Below are positions 12,304 through 25,288 of a stretch of 64,000 nucleotides of DNA, piece after piece. Origin of the DNA: Gymnorhina tibicen (taxonomy: Eukaryota; Chordata; Aves; Passeriformes; Artamidae). The position numbers and the translations under genes were made by a program. The stretch's first letter is position 1, and each line of letters starts with the position of its first letter. The notes beneath the pieces were generated by a model. That model was not told the DNA's origin. It was given only the letters and a program-made list of their open reading frames with translations, and did no database searches. Location: assembly GCA_013399875.1 (NCBI GenBank), contig VXAZ01006396.1, positions 317,076 to 381,075 on the forward strand. The letters are read 5' to 3'.

Positions 12304-12943
12304 TGTAACAGCATGACAAGTTAAAACATGTCCTTGAGAACTCATGTTAACGAATGCAACGATGACCGTGACTACACTGTGTGCCTAGGCAGGAGCAAAG
12401 TGTTTTCTCAATCACAGAAATACCTTACTCTAGTGAGAACTGACTCACAAGTTGTTGCAGGACACAACTTATCTCTGTCTGCAATGACAGCAAGCCCGTG
12501 GTCATCATTGTGTCAGTTAGTGTGGCTTCTCAAGGTCATGTGCCACACTGCTGTAAATTCTGAAGGAAGATAAAGGACCACCAGGAATTTATTTTCTTTC
12601 TAGATGCCTCTTTGGCTCAGTTAACCTTTAACAATGGTCTCTTCTTAAGTGGCTAAAACAATAAAGAACAATGCCACAAAGCTGAGACTATGAATCATAA
12701 GTTTCAGGCCAGTCTAAATAGTTGAGTCTGGTTTTCCCTTCAATATTCTAAACAAAATAAATGTCTGTTGATAAAAATGCCTGTACAACTTGCCATATAA
12801 ATTCTGAATTTCAGGTATTACAGCATTTGCTGTGGTTAGAATAAGATTTCTAATGAAAAAAATTGCCCAACATTATATTTTCCCAGTTAAATGCCATGTG
12901 TGATCCCACAAGTACAAATGACGTTTGGTAGTGTCCCCTTTTG

Positions 12944-12970
12944 TAATTGCTTTAAATTAAAAAGCAATTA
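12944..12970. other. Small perfect hairpin (10-bp stem, 7-nt loop)
   Basis: TAATTGCTTT at 12944-12953 pairs exactly with AAAGCAATTA at 12961-12970 around the loop AAATTAA. It is AT-rich and may be chance. Confidence 0.7.
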
Positions 12971-13099
12971 GAAGCCCACTAATTTCAGACTAGACCCATT
13001 GGGTCAGGACTGAGATCACCAACAGAGCAGTCAGAAGGCATGCATTACACATCCCTCCCTCCAAGTTTATACTGGAGGTAGGTCAGTAATTCCTACCAC

Positions 13100-13600
13100 T
13101 GTCAGTGGCAGCCTTTTAAGGCAGCCCAAGGACACACACAGTGCTCATTCATCCTTTGACAGGTGCCGGTACCGGGGACAAATTTCCTTTTGCTCCTTTT
13201 GCTACTTGTGGGTAATAGGAATCCTGGACCTTCAGTGGGGTGGTGAGCACTGCAAGCCCTGCAGCAGCGAGGGTTTGGGGCGCAGAGGTGTGGGAGACTC
13301 GCTGCCACCGCCGTGCGTGAGGCAGGTGGGAGGCTCCAGCTGCCCCGCTGTGCTCTGCACACCCCTTCACCCACCTGGCTTCCTGCTGCTGATACGCGTC
13401 TTCGGTCTGTGCCGCTGATTGCGGAGTTTGTTTAACCGGAGCAGAGAGGAATGATAATGAAGTTACTGAGCACCACTGATTGCCTGCCCTCGCTGAAGGG
13501 CGCTCGGGATGACCTGACTCAGTCGGCCCATGGGCTGGGGCAGCCCTGGCTCCCCGGCGCAGCTCCTGCCCACGCACCATAGCAAACCCTGCCAGTGAAC
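13100..13600. other. Local GC-rich, CpG-containing patch
   Basis: Compared with its AT-rich surroundings this stretch is visibly GC-rich and contains CpGs in clusters (for example CCGCCGTGCG, GATACGCG, GGGCGCTCGGG, CCCCGGCGCAG). Frames of 90 and 143 codons (minus) and 70 codons (plus) overlap here, which fits the scarcity of stops in GC-rich DNA. No protein family is recognised. It could be a weak CpG island, a regulatory element or an unrecognised repeat. Confidence 0.4.
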
Positions 13601-16600
13601 TTTCTTCGCAGAAAAGGCTCTTCTAGGCTTTTCCCAGAATACAGTTTTTCTTGGCACGGCTTCCATTTTTTTTCAGAGAAGCTGTGAAAACTTTTCCTGA
13701 AATTATCCTCCTCTGCCTTCTGGCTGAAGAGTATGACTGATGCCTTTTCTTCCCCAGTGCAATAGTACATCTGTGGAGTAGAGAGACTAGGTAACCAGCT
13801 GTCATGTCAGGTTTTCTAAACATACTTGCATGTCATTTCTCACTTGTTCATCTGTATCAAAGCAGAGAGCCTCTGCTGCTAGCTCCACTGCACATTAGGG
13901 CTAAAAAATCATTTCATTAAGGCTGAAAAAAGTGGTTTATTTAAGTCAAAATCAGTCTATTCCTGTATCTGTTATTTCTGCTTCTCCCTTCGACAGCCTG
14001 ATGATAACACTTATCCTTCTCTTCTTTCTTGCCTTCTTTTCTACATCAAAGATACTAACTACTGTGTTCTTTAATTTAACAGCTTCTGCAGCACAAGAGA
14101 GAATAGATTCATTTTATGAATAGTGAATCCTTGTGTGATGTCATTTTCACATAATCTCTGTTTTTCTGCTCTGAAATAGATTTTATTTCAGTAAATGTGC
14201 AGACCACCACTACAGTGACACTGTACTGATTAAAGAAAGTGCTGTTACCAGTACAGTAATTCTGTTTTAAAGCACACTAGTGAAGCGTGCTCATTATTCT
14301 GTTCTTCTAGCTGCCTAATAGACAGCTCTTTGCTTCCTTATTTTTGCCAGAGAGAATGGTTTTACCTGAGATCACGTCAAGTGCCAACTCTAGGCATTCC
14401 AGCCAAACCAGAGGCTGTGACCTATGAATTATTGCCATACTTAGGGCTCAGAATGCACATTATAGTACAGGCATAGTTAGAATGCAATTCCTATTTGCTT
14501 GCCTTGAATCCAACTAGAAGCATACTAAAATAGTGTCGCCAACAACATGGATATATTTAGATATATATATATATGTGTGTGTGCATATGTGTTCAACATA
14601 TACATTTGCACAGCGAAACAATGCGCAGCAAGTATTGCATTTAAGTATATGAACAATGTGCCCACCCAAGAGTAAGCAAAAACTTGTGTGGTTGCAAGTG
14701 GGAAATGTGGGAAAACATATAATCAACAACTGAATAACGGAATTTGCAAGCCAAAGAGCAAAAGAACAAGATAAGCACAAGGCACAGCAAACAGGCAGGA
14801 TATCCTGCTGAATGCACAAGTTATCAGGATGACTGGCAAAGCCAAACCAAAGATAAGCAGCACTTGGAGCAGAGGGGATTCCTTTTCGGGAGAGAGGCAA
14901 GCTGCATAAAGTGTCAGGCCTCCAGAGCAACTTTACCCATAAAAGGGCCCTCAAGCCTGATCACCCTGACCTCCTCAATTATCGACCACCAGTACTGCAT
15001 CCACTGGTGCATCATCTCCTTGGCATTATACACTCACAGCTAATTCAGGATATAGTGGACTAGTGGATTTGTGCATGTAAAGCTATGTGGTGATAATCTG
15101 TAACAGCTAACCATTGGCACATCTGTCATTAATGAATTTCAGTCTACTAAATTTTATTTTAAAGTTGGTTTATCAGTCTTCTAAATACTCCCATCACAGC
15201 AATTTCTGATGCCCTGACTCGGTTGCAATAATTTTACCAAAAAAATTTAATCATGGTTATCACATTGAACAGCATGGCCATTTTGTACCTCACATCAGAA
15301 AAGGGCAGAAAATGGGTGTCTCTCGCCTTCCTTGTGAAAGAGCTAGAGGCTGGTCACTGCCAGCATCTCTGTGAAGCAGAATGTGTAGATATGAACTCCT
15401 CATTGCTGACCAATAAAATACACTGCCTTGTGGAGTTACCTTGTTCATACGGCTTTGAAACACTCAAGGGAAATATGCCACTGCTGTAGAGATGAGTGAT
15501 GAAGCAGTTGGGTTCTGTTTATGTGAAGTTTTGATTTTTTTTAATAACTTTTTTTTACTTTTTGAAGGTATGTAGGAATGTGTGCAAAATAACTACAGAC
15601 TATAACATATCTGGAAGCCTCTGAAGTATTTGTTTAAATTTTAAATGCTGCATCTGCATCTGCACTGCAGTTTCAGATATTAAACCCTGATGTATGTTTT
15701 GAATCCCCACAAATTACGCAATTTCTTTTCCTTTCCTGCTGCTTCTCCTTTAATACTTCCACTATCAGCAAGTTTTATTATTGCTTACCAGGAGTAATAC
15801 TGATTTCATCTGCAAGATCCAGGCTAGTCACAAGTTACCTCATCACTAAGAAGAGCATTCTCTACATTCATTAACAGAAGAATAGTAGCAAGAGTTCACA
15901 TAACCTTGACTATCATTTTGCTTTCTCCTCTTTCTTATTTTATACTATCCTTTTAAACTATTAGTGAAGATCCTCACCTGATATAAAGTGATGTCACCCC
16001 ATTGAAATCTTGACTAACACAAGGTTCAGAAACCTTCCTCCTTCAGACCTCCATGGACAAGTCTAGATTTGTAGCTAAATGATTGTCAGTGCTTAACATG
16101 AAAACATATGAGATCTAAATGAAAATATTAAAATGCTCAGATAACATGAGTTTGTCCTGCATCCCTGATTTGAAGAGTGTTGGTATGTATGTTGAAGTTT
16201 TAGTTATGCTGTACTAGTGCCAGCCCTGTTGTGTGAAGATATATAGAAGTACTATCATTTTCATGTCAATCAAATTTTTTTTTATTACCTTGATGCAGAA
16301 TTCATGACTTAGAAACTGCAAGTCTCTCTGAGGTTGGAATTGATCCACAGGAGCTTCAGTAATTGTGCAACCAGATATAAAACATGCTAAATGCTGCTAA
16401 ATATTCCAGTCTTTGAGCTGCTTTGGTCCTTCTGGGTGATTGAGCCTTTGAGCTGTCCCAAACGCTTGCAATGGCCAGAAATAACTGCAGCAAGAAAGTG
16501 TGAGAGAGGCACAACTGTCATGGCACCTTTTCTTTCAAATTTCTACAAAGAGGCTACTGCACCATTCTTTATGGACATGGATTTGCCCCATGGGTGTGTG

Positions 16601-18420
16601 CAAAAGTTATGGGCTGGGCTTGTGTCCATCACATCCAAAACTGCTAGGTTCAGGTTGGCGTTAGAAATATTACTGAAACAAAATTCTGGTCTAGAGTTAA
16701 TCAGTTATGTCTAGTCTGGAAAATATGACATATTTAGGAATATTCTTTGACTTGGAGGCAGGGTCTTACAGCCTCAGTGGCTGTTGGTGAACTGTCTGCT
16801 AGTGAACTTGCACATGAATTAGGGCACAGGGTCCTGGGAGAGCAAACAATGCTTGGAAAAGGCTAAGGGAGATGCTGGCTATTTGGGAGAGGCCACACTG
16901 TGAGCAAGAACTGTTCTAACAGTTCACCAGTGTAGGCAAATGAACCGCTTGCTACCTGTGTCTGTCACCAACCACGCTTGATTGAGCAGCTACCAACCTA
17001 GCCTTAATAATACAATAACTTCAGGGAGAGAAATTTTTAAATTGTTTTGATATTGCAGCTTTCTCTGATCTTAAAAACAGTGATACTGCCATAGGCAACA
17101 AAAGATTCCAAGTGGTTGAAAGAAACAATTTCCAGTGACTCAATACCATAACCTGGCTATGCTATGTCCTGTTGTGTATAAGCTTTCACATTTGCCTCCT
17201 TGCTAGAGTTTCTACAGGTTTAATTAAGTGACATCATGGACACTGTAGATTTTTTTCTACTATCTCAGACTCATGAAGGGAAGAAATATTATGATATTGA
17301 TATTACATTTTTTTGAAAGGACTTTTAAAATGTGGTTATGTTTATAAATGGTACTGTAGAAAGTGAAACAAAGCGACAAACATTATGAAACACAAAAAGT
17401 AACATTTGTGATTACGCTAAAATCCTTTAACAAAGGAAGGCAGACCCCTATGTATACAAAATAATTCTATACTACAAGGGGTTTTGTACTTCGTGCTTGA
17501 TCTATACAGTCAAGAAATAACTGAGATTAAGGAGACCATGCTTGTTCTCCAAATATTTTCCTGACCTCTAGATTGCAATTCAACTATTAAGATGATAAAT
17601 TGTTTGTGTTTCTTTTCTTCCAAGCAGTACTGACTCCCAAGTAAAGAAGTGGAATTTTAAGGGGTAAAAATTATCTCAGATTTTTACATATCCCTTGTTT
17701 ACTTCTGTGGTTTTTTTATGTAAAATATTAAATTGATTAGTGATGGGCTAAATGGAATGTAAAATCCACTTTGAATTCAAATAAATATGAATTTGGTATA
17801 AATTTTTATGCATAGCCTGCATTTTCTAGGATTGGAAGAGAAAATATATTTTAGAAAATGGTGTCACTATCGTGGTAGTATCATAGGGCCTGAATTATAC
17901 TAAGGAAGGCAATTTATAAACATGTAACAGAGTGACAGACTTTCTCCTTAAGGGTTACAAACTACGCATTAGACAAGATGCCAAGTGTTTGCTACAAGAA
18001 ATAGACAGGACAAGCATTCCCTATCTATTGATTTGATGTTGCAGTTCTTATTCAGCAAAACTTCCACTGAAATGAAAAATTCAGAGGAAACATTGTCTGA
18101 TGAAGGTGTGGGAGATCAAGTGATTTTTTAATTTGAATATCACTAGGAAGCAAAGGCAACTGTCTTTATCTTGCCAGGGAGTAAGATTCTGTTATCAGAA
18201 AATGTCTAGTTTTTGACCAGCAGTATTTTTGTCTTTTGATATGATGTGTTAAGTGCATCTGGAATTCTTGGCTTACTCTCCAAAGAGCTAAGAGTTTTCC
18301 CTTTTATTGCCACTGCTCTTCTTCCAGCAAAATTGAATTTAACTTAATTTTTTACTTAGTTTATCAATTAGACATGTTTGTGATATAATGTCCTCTATAA
18401 TTACTAAAGCATGAGATTTT
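13601..18420. other. Unassigned AT-rich sequence
   Basis: No gene or named repeat was recognised. Small features: an (AT)n/(GT)n patch at about 14560-14583 and a 10-bp inverted repeat at 16786-16795/16919-16928. Frames of 146 codons (minus, 14514-14954) and 107 codons (plus, 16391-16714) show no domain. Confidence 0.5.
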
Positions 18421-19320
18421 TCATAGAATCATAGAATTGTACAGGTTGGAAAAGACCTATAAGATTATTAAGTCCAACTGTTAAGCCAGCACTGCCATGT
18501 TAACCACTAACCCATGTCCCTGAGTGCCACATCTACACATCTTTTAAATTCCTCCAGGGATGGTAACTCCATTCCTTCCCTGGAACACACAGTCTGTTCC
18601 AGTGCCTGACAACCCTTTCAGTAAAGAAATTTTCCCTAATACACAACCTAAACCTCTGCCAGTGCAACTTGAGGCCATTTCCTCTTGTCCTATCACTTTT
18701 TAACTGGGAGAAGAGACCAACCCCCTCCTGGCTGCAATGTCCTTCCAGGTACTTGTGGAGAGCAATAAAGTCTGTCTTGAGCATTCTTTCCTCCAAACTA
18801 AACAATCCCGTAAGCCTTGTGCTCCAGACCCTTCACCAGCTCCGTTGCCCTTCTCTGGACATGCTCCAGTGCCTCAATGTCCTTCTTGTCCTGAGGGGCC
18901 CAACACTGAACACAGGATTTGAGGTGCTGCCTCACAAGTGCCGAGTACAGTGGGACAATCTCTGCCCTGCTCCTGCTGGCCACGCTATTGCTGCTCCAGG
19001 CCAGGATGCCATTGGCCCCCCTTGGCCACCTGGGCCCACACTGGCTCATGTTCAGCCCCTGTCAATCAGCACCCCCAGGTCCTTTCCCACCGGCAGCTTT
19101 CCAGCCACTCTGCCCCCAGCCTGTAGCGCTGCCTGGGGTTGCTGTGACCCAAGGGCAGGACCCGGCACTCGGCCTTGTTGACCCTCACACAACTGGTCTC
19201 AGGCCATGGATCCAGCCTGTCCAGATCCCTCTGCAGAGCCTTCCTGCCCTCCAGCAGATCAACACTCCTGCCCAACTCGGTGTCGTCTGTGAGCGTACTG
19301 AGAGTGCTCCAAACTCTCCA
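18421..19320 (-). mobile_element. CR1 LINE, 5'-truncated, minus strand
   Basis: The plus strand begins TCATAGAATCATAGAATTGT, the reverse complement of the CR1 3' tail, followed by a typical CR1 3' end (GTCCAACTG, CTGTTCCAGTGCCTG, AGTAAAGAAATTTT). Reading the minus strand, the element starts inside the ORF2 reverse transcriptase just upstream of the catalytic box and runs to the 3' tail, about 0.9 kb of a roughly 4.5-kb family. The 5' boundary is estimated from where the similarity I recognise stops. Several frame breaks make it inactive. Confidence 0.93.
18533..19320 (-). pseudogene. CR1 ORF2 fragment (reverse transcriptase C-terminal part), broken
   Basis: This is the C-terminal end of the CR1 ORF2 polyprotein, which in intact elements carries endonuclease and reverse transcriptase and copies the element into the genome. 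The minus-strand frame from about 19335 contains T-D-D-T-E-L-G, the counterpart of the catalytic x-x-D-D box of CR1 reverse transcriptase (codons for D-D at 19282-19287), then LDRLDPW. A second segment includes [10 protein letters not shown] and [14 protein letters not shown] and ends at 18798. A third starts at 18805 with MFSLEER and runs through [13 protein letters not shown] to a stop at 18533. A short deletion around 18800, where family members have a longer GLEH...ELGLFSLE stretch, breaks the frame, and further shifts separate the upstream pieces. No intact enzyme is encoded. Confidence 0.88.
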
Positions 19321-22300
19321 AAGGTGAACTCTCAATCACATATTTTTAAACTTTCAAAGAAAGGGACAATTTTGATTACATGTAAAGTAAGTCATTGACA
19401 TATTTCGCACTACAGTGAACCTGACTCCTCTGCAAAATTTGAAATTATTTTGAAATGATTTTGAAATTTAGTAATTTTCATCTCTTTGGTTAATATGATT
19501 TCATTTTGTGTACAAGTAGGTTGCACTGTGTTTGCTGTGAATTCTTGGATACTTGCAAATCTCTGTCTGGTAGAACTCCTGTGATCTTAATCAGAATTCA
19601 CAATTTGTTCCTCATGTCCAGCTTCTCTCTTTACTCAGCTTATTTTTAAATTTAAAAAAAAAGTTAGAAAAAGACCCAAATTTTATGAGTTACAATCTTC
19701 TGTAGACAGTAATACATTATTGTATATTTTTAGATTATGCTTTATTGCCCTGATCAAAGAGATTTAAAAAGTGTAGGAGTAGCCTTACTTTGCCAGTAGA
19801 GAAATTAATAAATTACTATAAACCCAGGTACTCTTTACTATATTAAAGAAACTTCCAATTTCAGCTTGAGGTACAAATTATTAAAGAACTATTTTAATGT
19901 GGTGTCAGATTTTTCCATACTTGGACATTATTGCCCATTTTGTGATAAATTATTTTTTTCTTAAAGGCCTAATTGTTTTAACCGAATTACCTGAAAAACT
20001 TAGTTTTCATTACAAAATGTGATGCTTCTAAATCCCATAATGGCGAAGAAGCTTGATGACACGAGACATACAATTTTAAATCCCACACAACAAGAAAAGG
20101 AACACAATATTGCTTTTAAAATAATCTGATTTTAAGTCAGTGTCTTGATTTATAAACATATATGTTTGTCAATACTGAATACCCAATCTGTCCTGGAGCA
20201 GCTCTGGTAGTGTTTAGTTTTTAAAATCAGATTTTCCAATTTGACGAACATTTTTCTTCCATTCTGCTATGTGAAAGAACCACACCCACTAAACATTTCA
20301 CTGCATGGGCAAAACAGTGAAGCTGCATGCACTACTGACAGAAATCATGCAACACTTTACATCAAACAATACTTTTCTTTCTTGCTTTTAATTTTTTAGT
20401 TACTGCATATGTAATTATGGGGTTTTGTTTAAATAAGGATAATCAATAAACATGTTTGACATGGTATCATCCTTCTTTGTTTAAGGTGACTGTACCTGCC
20501 AAAGGTCTGTGCAGGAACACAGCAGATTTTATACAGCTGGCTGGAAAGCAGCTCTAGACACTGGAGATAGAAGAACCCATTGTGTCCTGTGGCCAGTGTA
20601 GTCCTTTGGTAACATAGAATATTGCAGAGAATACTACTGGAAAAGCTTGCACCTGCTGATTGGAGTTGGGAAAGAATCACACTTGCAAAAAGTTAGCTTT
20701 TTACATTAAACTGTGCACTTGTGATTTAATGACAGAGAGGGCTGGTTTATTTGAATTTTTTCATAGTCCATTATGAAGGATCAAAATCTACCCCTTGTAT
20801 TCAGTAAGAGGTCACATTTTTTCCTATATCGTTTTAGCTCACAAATGGATGATGAGATTTAGCCTGTTGGATTTACTTTCTGACTTCATGGATTAGCTGC
20901 CAGATGACCGTCACCTTCCCTTGCAAAGCTGTTGTGTGCCTGTTTTGGTTTTGAGTTTTGTCAATACTGACAGTAGTTCCATGACAATAAGTTTCAAGCA
21001 GCAACTTTAAGGTTCAATTTCTGTCCTAACAGATGTGGCTTTGGAAACATTATTTGAAAACTGATGGGCTGGCTGGTGGCAGAATACACCTTTCTGCTTA
21101 CCTGCTGCATTTTGTCAATTTTGCTAAAGACTTTTAACTTTCTTCGTTAAAGGAGAACCATCAGCCTCCCACATATAAATTTTGCCACTACAATTGCCTA
21201 CAGATAACTCCTAGACTAGTAAAGGCTGAAGGCAGAGGTAATAGCAGTAAGTTCCACTCGTATCTTTTCTGTCTTATGTAGTCCTATTTTAAAATGTCTT
21301 CTGCTGATACTCTGGAAAAACCCTGCCATTGGCTTTTCATGTAAGGGTCAATTATCCTTTTTTTGGAAATGAATCTTGAAATCTTGCTGTTTTGAAGATA
21401 ATGAGATTAAAAAAATAAATTAATATTGGAGCTGAAAAGTTGCTAGCTCTCAGCTAGAAAGACTTGATTAGGATTTCCTGTTTCACACATATTTTATATC
21501 TTTTGGGCAGTGTTAAAACATCCTTCATAATGAACCACTTGTGTTGCAGTCTTTCATTCTTTGATTTACTCTGTGTCTTTCCTAACTGATTATTTACTGA
21601 TTATTTACTGATTATTTGAGTTGAATTGAATTGCGACAGACTGTCTTTAATTGTGCAATTTTGAGAGGACTTAGTGGCTAAGAAAACTCAGACCCTGACA
21701 GGAGGATTAAGGAGGCACAGGAAGAGAGGTGGTGAAACAAGTACATGTCTGTTTTTGCAGTGGGCCTTGGTTTTTTTCTCACCAGGGCACTGCCATCCCC
21801 ATCATACCACTGAATCAGCTCTCAGAAAGTTTGGTTTTCTGCTGAATAAGGTCCAGACACTTTGGATTGTATTGGTTAGATTTTTCATTTCCTTACTTGG
21901 ACAAAGATATACAATGTTTAGGGATTAAGTTTTTCTGATTTCAATTGCAACCTATATACTTCATTGCCTAAGTGCTACTTTAGCATCAATTGCAAGAATA
22001 TAAATAAAAAGCACCACTCTCTATTTGTTCATCTAAGACCTTGAAAAGCAGTAAATCAAAATCCTTTCTTGGTCTACCTTCAGTTCTTATGACAGGACCA
22101 ATACATTTGGACTGCTGCAACTTATTTAGATGACATTTGTCAAGATGGTGGCTTTAAAACACATTGCAGCTTTTTTACAGGAATCTGATTACTATTTTAT
22201 GTGTCTAATCCCATGGCAAAATGGACTTTAAACATTTCCCCTTTCCAAGCAGTTTACTCCACAATTCAGGGACAATCTCTTTGTTCCTGGAAACAACTTA

Positions 22301-24820
22301 GGTTTGCAGAAAAAGAGAGATCTTGTGTCTGCTAGCCTTTCCCCAAGGTAGTGAACTCCAGTTTCTACCTGCTCTTGAGGGGGTCAGTGAGAGAGAGAGA
22401 GAGAGACAGAGAGCAGGACATACAAAATAACATTTCCCATCCCAGGAAATTAAGCAGCATGCACTATTTCCTCGAAGAGGAAAATAATCTAATCAACACG
22501 GTAGATTGACAGCTGTGATTAACTTATTTTGCCTAAAAGCCTGATTTTGTCACTCTGTGTAGACTGAATAGAGTGGAAATAGCTGTCCCAGATGAGGACC
22601 CCAAGGACTCTAGGAAATGGAAAATTTGCTTTGGTACACATACACATCTTTTTAGTGGAAGCTGTAGTGAAAAAAATAGAATTTGGATTTTGTCAAAAGA
22701 GATCAAACACAAAGCAGAGCTTCCTTAATGCACCAGGGACAAAGCTCAGGCTACATTACTGAGTTTAAGAGTTAAATAGTGATTACTCTTTGATCCTTGG
22801 AGGTATTTTTTTCTCATTCTGGCTTTTTCAGCTAGTTCCCCCCCCTTTTTTATTTTTAAGGCATGACTTTGATTGCAAGTTAGATCTTTGAAAATATGTC
22901 AATGAATTTCATCTCTTAGACATGTAATTAATCTTCATATAGCACTGGTAGTAATGCAAACACACCTGTAGGATGTTTTCCATTGAAAACACAAGGAGAG
23001 AACCTGTAATAAATCTGAGAGTGATAGCTTTATCGTGACTGACAGAGCTGCTGGAGGCCTCTTCTTTATGAGTATAATTTGGGAGTATATAAAGGAGAGA
23101 TTGATTTCCACAGACCACTCTTTTTTCCTTAGTATTTATTCTTAGTCTGTATAACACACTCTAATTTTTATTTTACAAAAAAGACCTAACACATGTGACT
23201 TGATTAAAACAATGCATATTGCATTTCTATGAGTCAGCACAGGCCAAAGTGAACACAATTTAATTTTGTACTTCGCAAGCCCGCGACCGAGTGCTGTGCA
23301 TGATTTATCAGGGTGTTGCAGCTCTCTTCCTTGTCAAGACTTGTTCTTCTGGATCCTTTGGAAACAACAGTTTAACCTTTTGAACAGAGCCAGTACCTTC
23401 TAGCAGCGAAGATGAAGTGCTTTGAGAAAGGGGCTATGGGAGTAATGAGATGTGACTGTGAGATGAGTCTTGCTTGACAACGTACAACAAACCTCACATC
23501 TCATGCTAAGAAGTGGCTGTCACTTTGATCTGCATGAAGCTTAGTGCTCTGTGGATTTGAGCCACTATGTGTGTGCTGAGTCAAACCTCTCTGGTACAGG
23601 GAAAAATTCTCCTGATGTCCAGAGGGCCACAAAGGAAGTGCAAAGGCAAGAAGCTGACTCCTTGACTAACCCTCACAGCATTCACTTGGTACATAACAGT
23701 AACACTTTTACTGATAGGGAAATTGAAAATTAACATTTTAAATAACTTGATTAATGTGTCCTTGCCTTAAGCTTCGTCTCTTGCACCATGCTGCCTCTAG
23801 GACACTTTTTCTTTTTTACCAATCACATCTCCTTGAAAATCCTTGAAAAAGCAGCATCCTTTTCTTAGATATCCCTCTGTTATGAACTTTGATTATTCTT
23901 TCTTACTTATTTATTCTGTAGGATGACTAGGCAGTAATACTGTGTCTAACAGAAAAAGTGAGTGTTGATGGGAATTCACCAAATACAGCAAATGAAAAAT
24001 TTATGGAAATGAGAAGCCCTACAAAAAAAAAACCATCTTTCTACTTGCTTGTGATGCTTTATTCTTGTCCAGATCCACAATAGGACCTTTTCTCTGCTGC
24101 TTCATTTATTTATAATCAAAACAAAATGAGGAGAACACAGCTTGACCACAGCCAAGATATGTCTTCATTTGAGGTCATCACATTTCAGCGCTGTGTCAAA
24201 AAATGTGTTAGAGACAGAAAGAGATTCAGTCTAGCTGAAGTAAAGACACTGCACTGCCAATAATTGTCTTCTGTAATAGTTAGTCACATTGAAAGTATTA
24301 TTTAAAGAAGGAGTTGGGTGTTTTCTTAAAGTGTGATGTAATTTGATGCCAGCTGGCTGACCAAGAGCCTGGGGTGGATTATATTTGTCTCTCTCAGAAT
24401 AGGAAGAACAGATCTTGTATTTTTCTTTGTTAAAACCCTGTATGCTTGGCTGTACCAGACCAGGCAGATTGCTTGAAGTGACTGGCTGCCAATGTAATTT
24501 GTGTTGGTAAATAAATATAAAATGTTGAGATCTTTCAAAGATGGGATCAGGAGGCAATGACTGATGCCAAGCAGAGTGCACTCATTTCCTGAGAAACAAA
24601 ACTGCTCTATCAGCTCACCTTAAGCTTGATTTGCACAAACTCCATTTGTTCTGACTCTTCATAAGCAAAGCTGTTAAACTGAAAAATCTCCTATGTCTAT
24701 TGTGTAATGTCAGGCTCACCTGGTTCCTTCTCATCCAGCCAGAATAAAGGGCTATCCTTTGCCCTGTCCTATAAGGTTTGCCTTCTGTATTCCTGTCAAC
24801 CAGCTTACTGGTGCTGGTTA
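19321..24820. other. Unassigned AT-rich sequence
   Basis: No gene was recognised. Minor simple repeats: about three 11-bp units of the GAAATTATTTT type at 19441-19470, a short GA run at 22388-22406, and the 11-mer repeat listed separately at 21587. A CCCCCCCC-TTTTTT junction lies at about 22838-22852. A 116-codon minus-strand frame at 24231-24581 has no known domain. Confidence 0.5.
21587..21617. repeat. Short tandem repeat, 11-bp unit, about 3 copies
   Basis: TGATTATTTAC occurs at 21587-21597 and 21598-21608, followed by TGATTATTT at 21609-21617. It is a small local duplication with no known function. Confidence 0.9.
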
Positions 24821-24825
24821 GTGTA
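24821..24825. repeat. Left target-site duplication (GTGTA) of the LTR at 24826-25419
   Basis: GTGTA directly precedes the LTR and GTATA (25420-25424) directly follows it. Four of five bases agree, consistent with one later substitution. Confidence 0.55.
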
Positions 24826-25100
24826 TGTGCTAGCTTTGGCTGTGATAGAGTTAATTTTCTTCACAGTAGCTACTATGGGGGTATATTTTGGATTTCTTCT
24901 GGAAACAGCATTGATAATCACGGGGATGCTTTCATCACTGCTGACCGGAGCTAACAGAGTGTTAAGACCTTTTCTACTCTTCACGCCACGCCACCTGTGA
25001 GTGGGCTGGGGGTGCACAAGGTGTTGGGAAGGGACACAGCCAGGACAGCTGACCAAAACTGACTGAAGGGATACGTCCTACCATATGACATCGTGTTCAG

Positions 25101-25107
25101 TATATGA
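25101..25107 (+). promoter_or_regulatory. TATA-like box of the LTR
   Basis: TATATGA lies after CATCGTGTTCAG and about 275 bp from the LTR start. It occupies the usual U3 promoter position, one step away from a canonical TATATAA. Confidence 0.5.
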
Positions 25108-25288
25108 AGCTGGGCGAAAAAGAAAGAAGTGGGGGCATTTGAAGAGATGGCATTTGCCTTCCCAAGTCACTGTGGCATGTGATTGAGTGCAGCTTTCCTG
25201 GGGATGGCTGAACATCTGCCTGCCCATGGGAAGTGGTGAATGAATTTTTTGGTTTGCTTTGCTTGCGCCTGTGGCTTTTGCTTTACCT

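Noticed and set aside
13149..13580. 143-codon minus-strand frame in the GC-rich patch
   Set aside because: GC-rich DNA has few stops; three overlapping frames are open here and none matches a known protein.
14514..14954. 146-codon minus-strand frame
   Set aside because: Ends in a low-complexity (AT)n/(GT)n-derived peptide and has no recognisable domain.
16786..16928. 10-bp inverted repeat (GGTGAACTGT/ACAGTTCACC) 123 bp apart, considered as a miniature transposon
   Set aside because: Pairing does not extend beyond 10 bp and no target duplication is visible.
18669..19398. Proline- and leucine-rich frames of 170 and 159 codons on the plus strand
   Set aside because: They are the antisense of the CR1 ORF2 remnant.
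23703..23760. MIR-like stretch (TTTTACTGATAGGGAAATTG followed by TTAAATAACTTG)
   Set aside because: Only two short blocks agree and the diagnostic core GCCCAAGGTCA is absent.
24707..25000. 97-codon plus frame with hydrophobic segments resembling a membrane protein
   Set aside because: It runs across the left end of the solo LTR; the hydrophobic part is LTR sequence.
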